Of a stretch of 64,000 bases of DNA, positions 24,882 to 34,110 are shown piece by piece; position 1 is the first letter of the stretch, and the number at the start of each line of letters is the position of its first letter. The DNA comes from Streptomyces sp. GESEQ-4 (GTDB taxonomy: Bacteria; Actinomycetota; Actinomycetes; Streptomycetales; Streptomycetaceae), in NCBI RefSeq assembly GCF_017948455.1, contig NZ_JAFFSU010000031.1:1-64000 (forward strand), read 5' to 3'. The notes beneath the pieces are model-generated. The model was not told the DNA's origin. It was given only the letters and a program-made list of their open reading frames with translations, and did no database searches. A program made the position numbers and the translations under genes.

Positions 24882-25046
24882 ATGACGGCGACAGATCCGG
24901 CAGCACCGCGGTCCGTGCGGCCCGTCCCTCCCTGCTACCGCCCATGGAACGGGATCCCGAACGCCGAGCGCCTCGCGCCCGGACCACAGCAAACGGCATG
25001 GCTCGGCTTGGGGCAGCGCCCCTCATCGCACGGTGCGCACCCCTGA
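24882..25046 (+). CDS. Small hypothetical protein or truncated gene start
   Basis: A 54-codon frame (MTATDPAAPRSVRPVPPCYR at its start) with TGAGGACACC before the ATG and a promoter-like sequence upstream. I recognise no family. It lies just inside attachment-site copy 3, so it may be the front end of a gene cut by element loss. Weakly supported. Confidence 0.3.
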   Translation: MTATDPAAPRSVRPVPPCYRPWNGIPNAERLAPGPQQTAWLGLGQRPSSHGAHP

Positions 25047-25133
25047 GGAGCTGGGCATCGTGCGCAGGCTGAGGCTGCACACCCGGATTCAATTCCGGAC
25101 GCTGGCTCGCAGCCATGACCTCACCCAGGAGAA

Positions 25134-25176
25134 CTCCTAAAGCGGATGTCGCAGGTTCGAATCCTGCCGGGGGCAC
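25134..25176 (+). repeat. Attachment-site copy 3 (right end of tandem islands)
   Basis: A 43-bp copy of the tRNA-Arg 3' end with one change (GCGGATG for GCGGGTG). It is preceded by codons E-N-S-stop, as at copy 2. Beyond it lies what looks like ordinary chromosome. Confidence 0.8.
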
Positions 25177-25223
25177 CACGCGTTTGATCCCCCGAGCTCT
25201 TCCTCGTCGGCCGCACGGCCGTC

Positions 25224-26939
25224 TCAGTCCCGCACCGCCCCGGCCAGAGACAGCTCCCAGTACGCGGCGTACCGGCCGGCGCGGCGCAGCAACTCCTCGT
25301 GGCTGCCCTGTTCGACCACCCGCCCGGCGTCCAGGAAGGCGACGCGGTCGGCCCGGCGCACGGTCGCCATGCGGTGCGCCACCAGCACCACGGTCCGGCC
25401 CGCCATCAGCTCCTCGATGCCGGCGTGTACGGCCGCCTCGTTCACCGGGTCCAGGGCCGAAGTGACCTCGTCGAGCAGCACGATCGGCGCGTCCTTCAGC
25501 AGCGCGCGGGCGATGGAGACGCGCTGGCGCTCGCCGCCCGACAGCAGCGCCCCGCCCTCGCCCACGTCCGCCGACCAGCCGCCGGGCATCCGCTCGATCA
25601 CCTCGTCGAGACGGGCCGCGGCGGCCGCGGCCCGTACCTCGGCGTCGGTGGCGTCCGGGCGGCCGAGGCGCACGTTCTCCTCGATCGTGCCGTCGAAGAG
25701 GTAGACGTCCTGGAAGACGATGGCGATCCGCGCCATCAGCGCCGCGGTGTCCATCTCCCGTACGTCCACGCCGCCGATCCGCACCGCGCCCGCGTCGACG
25801 TCGTAGAAGCGGGCGAGCAACTGCAGCAGTGTCGTCTTGCCCGCGCCCGACGGCCCGACGACGGCGAGCCGCCGGCCCTCGAGTACGGACAGCGTCACCC
25901 CGTCGGCGACCGTCCGGTCCCCGTGCCGGAAGGTGACCGCGTCGAACTCGACGTCGTGGCAGGACGGTTCGCGCGGCGCGCGGGGCTCCGGCAGCGGCTT
26001 GGTGTTGAGGACGTCGTCGAGGCGGGTGAGTTCGGCGCGGGCGGCGCGGATGCCACCGCTCATCTCGGCGAGGGACAGCAGCGGGTCGGCGCAGCGGGCG
26101 GCGAGCACCAGGACTGCGAGCAGCTCGGCCGCGCCGATGTCCCCGCCGAGGGCGAGGTAGGCGCCGAGTGCGAGCAGCGCGGTGAACACCGCCTGCACGG
26201 TGACCGCGAGCCCCAGCACACCTGGCAGCGCCGAAAGGGTGGAGCGACGCGAGGCGCGGCGCAGTTCCTTCAGGGAGTCGTCCAGCAGACCGAAGCGCTC
26301 GCCGGTGCGGCCGCCGGCGCGCAGCACCGGCTGGGCCTGGAGGTACTCGATGACGCGGCCGGTGGCCGCGCGCTCGCGTGCCACGCGCTCCGCGTCGGTC
26401 GCCGTCGTCGCGCGGGCCGTACGCAGCTGGACCGCGGCTACCAACGGCACGGCGGCCAAACCGGCAAGCCCCAGCTGCCAGTTGAAGGCGAGCATCACGG
26501 CGACGATCGTCAGCGGCGTCACACAGGCGGAGATGAACGGCGCCAGCAGGTGCGCGATCACGCCCATCGCCTGCAACACGCCCTGGCTGGCGAGGACGGA
26601 CACCTCGCCGGTGCGGCCGGGTTGATACCAGCCGATGGGCAACCGGGCGAGGTGGTCGCCGAGACGCTCGTACATGCCGTGCAGCATCGTCGTGCCCACG
26701 CGGAAACCGGAGCGGTCGCTGACGTACCGCAGCACCGCGTAGACCGCGACCGCCGCGCCGAAGGCGGCCAGCCAGGGCCGGGCGTCCTCGGGTGTGCCGC
26801 CGAAGAGCGCACGCAGCACGGGCACCAGCAGGGCGTACGACAGTCCCTCGGCGAGGGCGGTCGCCGTCATCAGGGCGACGGTGCGGCGCACCGGCCCGGC
26901 GTACTCGTGGCCGAGCACACGCAGCAGTGTGCTGATCAT
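25224..26939 (-). CDS. ABC exporter-type transporter, permease-ATPase half (subunit 2)
   Basis: A 571-residue protein with an N-terminal six-helix membrane domain (about residues 20-300) and a C-terminal ATPase: Walker A GPSGAGKTT, signature LLSGGERQRVS, Walker B IVLLDEVTSALDP. It overlaps its partner by 4 bp (ATGA). Pairs of this kind next to an AraC gene resemble IrtAB-like siderophore systems and related exporters; the cargo cannot be read here. Confidence 0.88.
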   Translation of the reverse strand: MISTLLRVLGHEYAGPVRRTVALMTATALAEGLSYALLVPVLRALFGGTPEDARPWLAAFGAAVAVYAVLRYVSDRSGFRVGTTMLHGMYERLGDHLARLPIGWYQPGRTGEVSVLASQGVLQAMGVIAHLLAPFISACVTPLTIVAVMLAFNWQLGLAGLAAVPLVAAVQLRTARATTATDAERVARERAATGRVIEYLQAQPVLRAGGRTGERFGLLDDSLKELRRASRRSTLSALPGVLGLAVTVQAVFTALLALGAYLALGGDIGAAELLAVLVLAARCADPLLSLAEMSGGIRAARAELTRLDDVLNTKPLPEPRAPREPSCHDVEFDAVTFRHGDRTVADGVTLSVLEGRRLAVVGPSGAGKTTLLQLLARFYDVDAGAVRIGGVDVREMDTAALMARIAIVFQDVYLFDGTIEENVRLGRPDATDAEVRAAAAAARLDEVIERMPGGWSADVGEGGALLSGGERQRVSIARALLKDAPIVLLDEVTSALDPVNEAAVHAGIEELMAGRTVVLVAHRMATVRRADRVAFLDAGRVVEQGSHEELLRRAGRYAAYWELSLAGAVRD

Positions 26940-28741
26940 CGGGCCTCTTCCCCTTCCATAGCACCGGCTTCCAGTGCACTGGCTTCCATGGCACCGGCGT
27001 GGATCTTCCAGAATTCGGCGAATGCGCCGTTCCGCGCGAGGAGTTCCGCGGTCGTGCCCCGCTCCACGATCTCGCCGTCGCGCAGCATCACGACGGTGTC
27101 GGCGTCGGCGATCGTCTCCAGGCGGTGGGCGATGACCAGCGTCGTCCGCTTCTCCCGGGTCTGCGCCAGCGCCTCACGCACCGCCTGCTCGGTCTGCGGG
27201 TCGGCGAAGGCGGTGGCCTCGTCGAGAACCAGGACGGGGGCGTCCGCGAGCAGGGCGCGGGCGATCGAGACGCGCTGCGCCTCGCCGCCGGAGAGGCGGG
27301 CGTCCTCGCCGATCACCGAGTCGTAGCCGCGGGGCAGTTCGAGAACGCGGTCGTGGATGCTCGCCCGGCGGGCGGCGCGGACAACGGCGTCGCGGTCGGC
27401 GTGCGGGACGGCGAGGGCGATGTTGTCCGCGACCGAGGCGCGCAGCAGCCGGACGTCCTGGAAGACGAAGGACACCCGCCGGTACAGCTCCTGGCTGCCC
27501 ACCTCACGCAGGTCGACGCCGCCGAGGAGCACGGAGCCGTGCGTCGGGTCGTAGAACCGCGGCAGCAGTTGCACCAGCGTGGACTTGCCGCTGCCGGACG
27601 GCCCGACCACGGCCGTGGTCGTCCCCGGCTCCAGCACCAGGTCGATACCGCGCAGCACCTCGCGCCCGGCGGCGGCACCCTCGTACCCGAAGCGGACGTC
27701 CCGCAGCTCCACCCGGTGTCCCTCGGGCGCCACCGGCCGTACAGGCTCGGGCAGCGACGGCTCGGCGAGTACGTCCCGGATGCGGCCGACGGCGCGCCGC
27801 GCGGCCTGCAGGTCGTCGAAGCCGTGCCCGAGCGCGGCCACGGGCGCGGTCAGCCCGAGGCCGAGGAGCAGGAACGGCACCAGGTCCGCCGGGGCGAGCC
27901 CGCCCCCGGTGATCCGGTACGCGCCGCCGACCAGCACCGCCAGCAGCACGAACGGCGGCGACAGCACCACCTGCATCCCGGCGGCGACCCCGGCAAGACC
28001 GCGCACCATCCGGTAGAAGCTCCGGGTGAAGTCGCCCACCGCGGTACGGAACTTGCCGTGCGCCCGCTCCGACCCGCCGAACGCCTTCACCACCGCGATG
28101 CCCTGCACGAACTCGACCACCGACGCCGAGATCCGCCCCATCGCGGCGTCGAACTCCTTCTGCTCGCGCAGCCGCGCGGGAGTCATCATCAGCGGCACCA
28201 GCGCGACCGCCAGCAGCACGGGGATCAGCGTGATCAGCGTCAGCCGCCAGTCCACGGTGAAGAGGTAGCCGAGCGAGACCAGCGGCACCACGAAGGCGGA
28301 GACCAGTTCGCCCGGCGTGTGGGCGATGACCGGGTGCACGGCGCTGACATCCTCGCCCACCACCTTCGCCAGCTCCCCGCTGTGCCGCCTCGCCAGCCAA
28401 CCGATCGGCACCCGCCCGAGCCGCGCGGCGAGTTGCCGGCGCAGCGACAGCTGCACCCGGGTGTCGAGGAGGTGTCCGACGCCGGACGAGGCGGCCGTGA
28501 ACAGCAGCCGTACGAGCAGCCCTGCCGCGCCCGCGATCACGACGTCGCGCACGTGCCCGTCGTCGGCCGGCCCCGGCGCCAGCAGCGTACGGCCGAGCTC
28601 GACGACCGCGAGGAGCGGCGCCAGGCCGGCGACAGCGCCGATGACCTGCAGGACGACGACGGCGACGAAGCCGCCCGCGTACGGGCGCAACAGACGGGCC
28701 ACGCCCGGTGGTTGCGGCGCGGTGGTTCCGGTGGAAGTCAT
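26936..28741 (-). CDS. ABC exporter-type transporter, permease-ATPase half (subunit 1)
   Basis: A 601-residue half transporter: membrane domain with GFVAVVVLQVIGAVAGLAPL as first helix, then Walker A GPSGSGKST, signature LSGGEAQRVS, Walker B VLVLDEATAF. The start at 28741 follows AAGGTGAG and gives the usual short N-terminus; upstream in-frame sequence belongs to the antisense of the AraC gene. Its conserved ATPase sites and 4-bp overlap indicate a heterodimer with the next gene. The divergent AraC regulator is 91 bp away. Confidence 0.88.
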   Translation of the reverse strand: MTSTGTTAPQPPGVARLLRPYAGGFVAVVVLQVIGAVAGLAPLLAVVELGRTLLAPGPADDGHVRDVVIAGAAGLLVRLLFTAASSGVGHLLDTRVQLSLRRQLAARLGRVPIGWLARRHSGELAKVVGEDVSAVHPVIAHTPGELVSAFVVPLVSLGYLFTVDWRLTLITLIPVLLAVALVPLMMTPARLREQKEFDAAMGRISASVVEFVQGIAVVKAFGGSERAHGKFRTAVGDFTRSFYRMVRGLAGVAAGMQVVLSPPFVLLAVLVGGAYRITGGGLAPADLVPFLLLGLGLTAPVAALGHGFDDLQAARRAVGRIRDVLAEPSLPEPVRPVAPEGHRVELRDVRFGYEGAAAGREVLRGIDLVLEPGTTTAVVGPSGSGKSTLVQLLPRFYDPTHGSVLLGGVDLREVGSQELYRRVSFVFQDVRLLRASVADNIALAVPHADRDAVVRAARRASIHDRVLELPRGYDSVIGEDARLSGGEAQRVSIARALLADAPVLVLDEATAFADPQTEQAVREALAQTREKRTTLVIAHRLETIADADTVVMLRDGEIVERGTTAELLARNGAFAEFWKIHAGAMEASALEAGAMEGEEAR

Positions 28742-28832
28742 GCGCTCACCTTCGCCGCGGCGGCGGCCCGCTGGATTGAAGAAATGTTCCGCCCGGGCAG
28801 GTCCGTAGCATGCAGGTCCGTAGCATGGACGT

Positions 28833-29693
28833 ATGTCAACTGCCGTGCGCCGCCGCGTCGTTGCCCCCGTGTGGCAGGTCACGCGCCCGGCCCGGCCCAG
28901 CCGCGTACCCGGCGTCGTTCTGTCGGGATTCCGCGACCGCGGCCCGGCTCCGGTCGACCACCGGCTCGACCCGCACCCCGTGCTGACGCTGGCGCTGGCC
29001 TGCGGCGAGGCGGCGCTCGGCATCGACGAGTCGACGGGGCGGCAGCATCGCGGCAGCCTTGTCACCGGGCTCGGGTTCGGCGTCGGCGGTGCGGCGCGGG
29101 TGCGGGCCGCGAACGTCGAGTGGATGCAGGTGCGCCTGTCCCCCGCCATCGCGCGCGCCGTGCTGGGCGTGGACCCTGCTGAGCTGGAGAGCTCCGTGGT
29201 GGCCCTGGACGACCTGTGGGGAGAGCGGCGGGCGGCCCGGCTGCGCGAGCAGCTGGCCCAGGCCGCCTCGTGGGAGGAACGTTTCGCACTCGTCGAAGCG
29301 TCCCTCGCCCGGCTGACCGCCGCGGGGCCCGCCATCGAGCCGGAGCTGGCCTGGGCCTGGGACCGTATGGTCGCCGGGCACGGCCAGGTGCGGGTCGAGG
29401 AGTTGGCCGACGAGCTGGGCTGGAGCCGCAAGCGCCTGTGGTCCCGCTTCCACGCCCAGCTCGGCCTGCCGCCCAAGCGCGCCGTGAAGCTCGTCCGCTA
29501 CGACTGGGCCGCCACCCGACTGGCCGGGGGCCAGGAGGCGGCCAGGGTCGCGGCCGACTGCGGCTACGCCGACCAGTCGCATCTGCACCGGGACGTCGTG
29601 GCGTTCACAGGTGTGACCCCCGGGGTCGTGGCCGGCCAGTCGCTCATCGCGACCGCCGACATGGCGTGGGTGGACCACGTGCCGCGCCTCTAG
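28833..29693 (+). CDS. AraC family transcriptional regulator
   Basis: A 286-residue regulator. The C-terminal double helix-turn-helix reads VEELADELGWSRKRLWSRFHAQLGLPPKRAVKLVRYD then VAADCGYADQSHLHRDVVAFTGVTPG. The N-terminal 150 residues are a divergent sensing domain. It is transcribed away from the ABC transporter pair with starts 91 bp apart, so it probably controls them. Confidence 0.88.
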   Translation: MSTAVRRRVVAPVWQVTRPARPSRVPGVVLSGFRDRGPAPVDHRLDPHPVLTLALACGEAALGIDESTGRQHRGSLVTGLGFGVGGAARVRAANVEWMQVRLSPAIARAVLGVDPAELESSVVALDDLWGERRAARLREQLAQAASWEERFALVEASLARLTAAGPAIEPELAWAWDRMVAGHGQVRVEELADELGWSRKRLWSRFHAQLGLPPKRAVKLVRYDWAATRLAGGQEAARVAADCGYADQSHLHRDVVAFTGVTPGVVAGQSLIATADMAWVDHVPRL

Positions 29694-29869
29694 GCGGACG
29701 CGCGCTCGCGGCGCGGCCACACGGGTGGTTCGGCGCGGAGCGCCTACGCCGCGCTCGGCGTCGTAATGCCTTGACGGCACAGGGAACTTCAGCCGGCCGC
29801 CGAGCCGACGCCCGCGCTCGTTGATCAGACGATCCGGCGTGCCGACGAGTCAATATCGGACATTTACCT

Positions 29870-29910
29870 ATTAACCTCTCGCCATCTTATGACGTGGTGG
29901 ATCGCATACG
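29870..29910 (+). promoter_or_regulatory. Upstream block shared by two small secreted-protein genes (copy 1)
   Basis: ATTAACCTCTCG at 29870-29881 and GGATCGCATACG at 29899-29910 recur as ATTAACCTCCCG and GGATCGCACACA upstream of the paralogous gene at 34349-34621, in the same order and at similar distance from the start codon. Common control is inferred. Confidence 0.5.
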
Positions 29911-29936
29911 CGTCCGCTTCAACGCTCGGAGAAGAC

Positions 29937-30281
29937 ATGCGCAAAACTCTCAAGACGGCTGTCGTTACCGTCCTCCTCGGCACCGTCGGCTTTCTCGGCG
30001 CCGGCACCGCCTACGCCCACGGGGACGGGCACGAGAAAGGGCACAGGAAGGAACACGGGAAGGGGCACGGGAAAGGGAAAGGGCACAAGCACCGCGGCGG
30101 GGTGAGCAAGACGATCGTCATCACCCAGAGCACCTCATGCAGTACGACCGACAGGAACACCGACGTACAGGGCCAGTCCGTGTACGGCAACTGGTCCAAC
30201 GGCAAGGTCTCACCCGGCCCGCAAACCACCGACATCGGCTCACGCCTGGGGTGCAACAACACCCTCGTCCTCGGCAAGTAG
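29937..30281 (+). CDS. Small secreted protein, His/Lys/Gly-rich, with cysteine pair
   Basis: A 114-residue exported protein. The signal peptide (MRKTLKTAVVTVLLGTVGFL, ending AYA) leads to a strongly charged stretch with repeated H-G/K units (HGDGHEKGHRKEHGKGHGKG), then a C-terminal domain QSTSCSTTDRNTDVQGQ...GSRLGCNN. The ATG at 29937 follows GGAG. The C-terminal domain matches a second protein at 34349-34621 (QSxxCxxxDxNxDVxGQ, GSxxGCNN), including two cysteines that may form a disulphide. The His-rich insert could bind metal. Function unknown. Confidence 0.75.
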   Translation: MRKTLKTAVVTVLLGTVGFLGAGTAYAHGDGHEKGHRKEHGKGHGKGKGHKHRGGVSKTIVITQSTSCSTTDRNTDVQGQSVYGNWSNGKVSPGPQTTDIGSRLGCNNTLVLGK

Positions 30282-30289
30282 CGGCGCGG

Positions 30290-31150
30290 TCACCCGGCGG
30301 CTGTCACCTCCACGGAGAGGTCGTTGTCGACCGTGTAGTAGGGACGCACGGCGGCACCGCCGACCGTGGCCGACGGATACACGTAGATCTCCTTGCGGTC
30401 CGCCACGTCGTCGAGCAGGCGACCGACACGGATGGGAGGGGATCCCTCCGCAGGTCCAGCCTGAACGCTGATGTCCCAGACGCGGGTTCCGATGGCGTCG
30501 GCGGCCAACTCTTCGTGGTCCACGGTGAAGGAGAAGCGCCGGCCGGCGCTCTCGACCTGGGGTTCCCGGGTCCGTACAGCGCCCTTGGGACCCCTGGCAC
30601 GCAGACGTACGACGGCTCCCGCGGAGAGCGTGGCGCCATGCAGCCGCCCCCTGACCGTCATCGACCGGTCCGTCACCTCGATGCCCTCGACCTCGGCATG
30701 GGCGGTGCGCAGCCAGGCCCGTACCGCGAGATAGCCATCCTTGGTGGTGTACGGAACCCGCACCGCCACCGGCGACGGCCAGTCACGGGTGTGTCCGTCG
30801 ACGAGGGCTCGCAGGTCCCGCAGACCGGGGCGGAGCCGCTGTCGCGGCGCTCCCGGTTCGGGGAGCAGGTACACGTCCCACCGTCCCTCGGCGAGAGAGG
30901 GCCGCGACTCCAGGATGGCGCGACGGCCGCCGCCGTCGCCGCCGTCAACCGCTTCGACATCGAGGACATGAAGAGTGTCCTCGGGCTGTCCCTTCTTGGG
31001 ACGCAGCCGCAGCAGCAACTGGGCCGACCGGGCCGACCGGGAGTCTGCTTCCCCAAGTGGTGGAAGGTGAAAGGTGATTCGGCCATCCGCGTCGGCCGTG
31101 CAGTCGACACGGAGCTGTGCGTCCTGTGTCGTGCCCGGTTCGCTGTTCAT
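30290..31150 (-). CDS. Conserved hypothetical protein, partner of a glycosyltransferase
   Basis: A 286-residue protein without signal peptide or membrane segment. It is rich in beta-type sequence with two similar-looking halves (WDVYLLPEPG.., FSFTVDHEELAADA..), resembling the beta-sandwich extensions of cell-wall polymer glycosyltransferases, but I recognise no family. It overlaps the glycosyltransferase gene by 4 bp (ATGA), so it probably works with it. Confidence 0.75.
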   Translation of the reverse strand: MNSEPGTTQDAQLRVDCTADADGRITFHLPPLGEADSRSARSAQLLLRLRPKKGQPEDTLHVLDVEAVDGGDGGGRRAILESRPSLAEGRWDVYLLPEPGAPRQRLRPGLRDLRALVDGHTRDWPSPVAVRVPYTTKDGYLAVRAWLRTAHAEVEGIEVTDRSMTVRGRLHGATLSAGAVVRLRARGPKGAVRTREPQVESAGRRFSFTVDHEELAADAIGTRVWDISVQAGPAEGSPPIRVGRLLDDVADRKEIYVYPSATVGGAAVRPYYTVDNDLSVEVTAAG

Positions 31151-32412
31151 CGCCGTCCCCTCCGTACCGTGCGCAGCGCACTGCCGGCCGCGGCATGGGC
31201 GGCGTCGCGCGCGCCGAAGCCCCGGCTGATCAGGGCGCGATGTATCCGGCCGGGTTCCTGTGCGACCGGCCGCCCGGCCCTTCTCGCCGATATCGCCTCG
31301 CCGATCAGGCGCTCGGCCTGCTCCACGACGGGGGCCGGGGCGAAGCGTCGCGCGTTCTCCATGGCCGTACGGCCCATCCGGCGGCGCCGCTCGTCGTCAC
31401 CGACGAGTTCCAGCAGAGCGTCGCCCAGCGCGTCGCGGTCCCCGACCGGCACCAGCCGACCGTCGACCCCGTCCTTGATGATCTCGCCGGGTCCGTGCGG
31501 GCAGTCGGTGCTCACCACGGGCAGTCCGCAGCGCATCGCCTCGACGAGGGTCATGCCGAACGGCTCGAAGTTGGACGCGGCCGCGCCGATCGAGCCCTTG
31601 ACCCACTCCGCCTCCATGGGTGCGGCCGCACCCATCAGAAAGACGTTGTCGTACAGGCCCAGGCTCTGGATGAGCTGCCGCAGCCGGGCCTGCTCCTCCC
31701 CCTTTCCGTAGATCCGCAGCTGCCAGTCCGGGTGCTCGGCGGCGACCCGGGCGAACGCCTCGACGAGCAGGTCGTAACGCTTCACCGGAACCAGCCGCCC
31801 GGCCGCGACCACCACTTTCGCGGTGCCGTCCGCGGCAGGCAGCACCGGATCGGGAACACTGTTGGGAAGCACCTCCACTCTGACGCCCGGCAACCGCATC
31901 TTGCGCCGGTACGCGGCAGCGTCCGCCTCCGTGACCGTGGTGAGCACATCGAGCCGGCGGTAGGCCCGGCGCAACGCGGTGCGCAGCCGCGGTGAGTGGT
32001 TGTCGAGCGTGAGGTGCTCCTGCCCGACGCGGATGACATGGTGCGGGGCCTGCGACGCGAGATGTACGTTGAGCCCCGGTCGAGTGCCGATGACCACGTC
32101 GGCGTCGGTCGCGTTCAGCCACTCACCGATCCGCTGATCGGTCAACTCGCTGTACTGCCCATAGCGGTACTCGGAGACCGGGAACACTCTCGCGGGTCTC
32201 AGATGAAGTGGATGTTCCTTCTCCTCCCGCAAGTCCACCAGCGGCCGCAGGGAAACCCTCGGGTCCAGGGCGAAGTTCGGACGCTCCCTGTGCCGCAACA
32301 CCGAGACGACCTCCACATCGTGCCGCGCGGCCAGCGCCTGGGCCAGATTGAAGGTCGTGGTGATCGTGCCTCCGATGCCGTAGGCGTTGTGGATCAGGAA
32401 AGAGATCTTCAT
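31147..32412 (-). CDS. Glycosyltransferase family 4-like protein
   Basis: A 421-residue cytoplasmic glycosyltransferase of GT-B fold. The N-terminus reads MKISFLIHNAYGIGGT, the acceptor-side glycine-rich loop. The donor domain contains VVAAGRLVPVKRYDLLVEAF and the retaining-type E-x7-E motif in SNFEPFGMTLVEAM. It likely adds a sugar to an extracellular polymer or glycolipid; donor and acceptor are unknown. It is coupled to the next gene. Confidence 0.88.
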   Translation of the reverse strand: MKISFLIHNAYGIGGTITTTFNLAQALAARHDVEVVSVLRHRERPNFALDPRVSLRPLVDLREEKEHPLHLRPARVFPVSEYRYGQYSELTDQRIGEWLNATDADVVIGTRPGLNVHLASQAPHHVIRVGQEHLTLDNHSPRLRTALRRAYRRLDVLTTVTEADAAAYRRKMRLPGVRVEVLPNSVPDPVLPAADGTAKVVVAAGRLVPVKRYDLLVEAFARVAAEHPDWQLRIYGKGEEQARLRQLIQSLGLYDNVFLMGAAAPMEAEWVKGSIGAAASNFEPFGMTLVEAMRCGLPVVSTDCPHGPGEIIKDGVDGRLVPVGDRDALGDALLELVGDDERRRRMGRTAMENARRFAPAPVVEQAERLIGEAISARRAGRPVAQEPGRIHRALISRGFGARDAAHAAAGSALRTVRRGRR

Positions 32413-32471
32413 GGCGGACTAGACCTCACCAGCCCCCTTCCCGTTGCCTGCTGTTATCACTTTGTTCCCCT

Positions 32472-33848
32472 TCAGTGAGTGCGGAGGTCGCCTGACGACT
32501 GGAGTTCGAGTACGGCCCAGGCGTGCGGGGCGACCCGGTGCGTCGGGCCGGCGTCGGCAGCGTCGTCGTACGGGGCGCCGGCGAGCAGTCGTTCGGCGGA
32601 GGCGTCGACGGACGGGAAGTCCACCGGGGAGTCGGAGATGTTGAGCAGCACGGCGAGTTGCGCGCCGCTCTCGGGGTCGACGGTCCGGTAGGCGAATGCC
32701 TGGTTGTCCAGGTGCAGCACCTCGGTACGGGCCCGGACCAGCCAGGGGTGGCGCCGCCGCAGCCCGATCAGTTTCTGGTGCAGCCGGTACACGGGCCGGC
32801 CGTGGGGCGCGAGCCCGGAGGGGCTGTCGGGGAACGCCGGCCGGATCTCCGCGTCGCCGTCCTCCCGCTCGTACTTGACGCCGCGGAAGGCCTGTTCGTC
32901 ACCCGCGTAGACGCTGGGCGTCCCGGCGACGGTGAACAGCACGGCCAGGGCATGGGCGAGGTGGCGCGGGTCGTCGAGCCTGCTGGCCATGCGGGTGACG
33001 TCGTGGTTGCCGACGAAGGTGAGCGGCTGGAAGCGCGCGGCGAGGCCGTTGTGCCGGTCCAGCGTCCAGGCCAGTTCGAAGAAGTTGTGGTCGTTGAGGG
33101 AGCTCCACAGGGCCTTCCACAGCTCGTACTGCGTCACCGAGTCGAGCCCGCCGTCGCGTACGGCCGCGGTGTAGTCGCCGTGGATCACCTCGCCGAGGAA
33201 CCACGCGTCCGGATGGTCCGCGCGCACGGGGCCGATGACCTCCCGCCAGAAGGACGACGGCACGGCGTAGGCGGCGTCGAGGCGCCAGCCGTGCGCGCCG
33301 CGCCGCAGCCAGTGGTCCATCACCCGGCGGACGTGGTCCTGGACGGCGGGCTCGGCGTGGTCGAGGGCCACCAGGTGGCGGTGGCCCTCGAAGTCGGCGT
33401 AGCCGAAGCCGTCCGGGCCGTCGGCCGACCAGTCGATCCGGAACCAGGAGGCGTAGGCGGACGCGGCGCCGTGTTCCCGTACGTCCCGGAAGGGGCCGAA
33501 GTCCCGGCTCACGTGGTTGAAGACACCGTCCAGCAGCAGCTTCACCCCGCGCTGCCGGCAGGCGGCGACGAGCCGGTCGAAGTCCTCGTCGGTGCCCAGG
33601 CGCGGGTCGACGCGGAAGTGGTCGACCGTGTCGTAGCCGTGGGTGGAGGAGGCGAAGACCGGGCCCAGCGCCAGTCCGTCGCAGCCGAGTTCGACCAGGT
33701 AGTCGAGCCACGGTTCGAGCCTGCCGAGCCGGTGCGCGCAGGGGGCGTCGGCGGGGAGCGCCCGCGGTTCGGCGCCGAGGAAGGTCAGGGGGTGCAACTG
33801 CCACCAGATGGTCTGGACGGGGGCGGTGTGGAGGGGTGCGGTACTCAT
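32472..33848 (-). CDS. GH13 alpha-amylase family glycosidase
   Basis: A 458-residue cytoplasmic enzyme. The four GH13 regions are visible: LLLDGVFNHVS, GWRLDAAYA with the nucleophile Asp, FLGEVIHG with the acid/base Glu, and FVGNHDVTR. There is no signal peptide, so it acts on imported or internal alpha-glucans or maltooligosaccharides. The start at 33848 has only a weak ribosome site. A palindromic TTGAAC...GTTCAA site 24 bp upstream suggests LacI-type control by sugar. Confidence 0.87.
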   Translation of the reverse strand: MSTAPLHTAPVQTIWWQLHPLTFLGAEPRALPADAPCAHRLGRLEPWLDYLVELGCDGLALGPVFASSTHGYDTVDHFRVDPRLGTDEDFDRLVAACRQRGVKLLLDGVFNHVSRDFGPFRDVREHGAASAYASWFRIDWSADGPDGFGYADFEGHRHLVALDHAEPAVQDHVRRVMDHWLRRGAHGWRLDAAYAVPSSFWREVIGPVRADHPDAWFLGEVIHGDYTAAVRDGGLDSVTQYELWKALWSSLNDHNFFELAWTLDRHNGLAARFQPLTFVGNHDVTRMASRLDDPRHLAHALAVLFTVAGTPSVYAGDEQAFRGVKYEREDGDAEIRPAFPDSPSGLAPHGRPVYRLHQKLIGLRRRHPWLVRARTEVLHLDNQAFAYRTVDPESGAQLAVLLNISDSPVDFPSVDASAERLLAGAPYDDAADAGPTHRVAPHAWAVLELQSSGDLRTH

Positions 33849-33871
33849 CGGCACTCGGCTCGCCTTCGCGG

Positions 33872-33887
33872 TTGAACACGCGTTCAA
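33872..33887. promoter_or_regulatory. Palindromic operator upstream of the GH13 gene
   Basis: TTGAACACGCGTTCAA: arms TTGAAC / GTTCAA around a 4-base centre. A half-site TGCGTTCAGG follows at about 33893. TetR- or LacI-type. Confidence 0.5.
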
Positions 33888-33989
33888 TAGCCTGCGTTCA
33901 GGACCCTAGCGACAGCCTTGGCGGACGCAGAACGGGTTCGGGCGAATGCCACACAGTGGAAACCGGGGCGGGCACGGAGGCGAGGGGAC

Positions 33990-34110
33990 GACGGCCGCCC
34001 CGGCACGGGAGCCGGGCGCCGCGACGCGACGGCGGCTGGAGCCGCGGGAGCGCCGGGAGGCGATCCCGCACGCGGCACGCGAGCTGCAACGGCGTCGGCG
34101 GGGACGGTGC
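33990..34110 (+). pseudogene. Remnant of a TetR-family regulator
   Basis: The frame reads AREPGAATRRRLEPRERREA then IPHAARELQRRRR. This matches a TetR N-terminus as found in streptomycetes (RRRLEPRERREAILHAARELFAERGY) and then breaks where the helix-turn-helix should begin. Downstream, to about 34,235, another frame reads AALAVGAFTGGLSA and may be the tail. It lies next to the operator of the GH13 gene, so it could once have controlled it. Confidence 0.45.

Noticed and set aside
32523..33875. Plus-strand 450-codon frame opposite the GH13 gene
   Set aside because: Antisense to a gene with all four catalytic GH13 regions.
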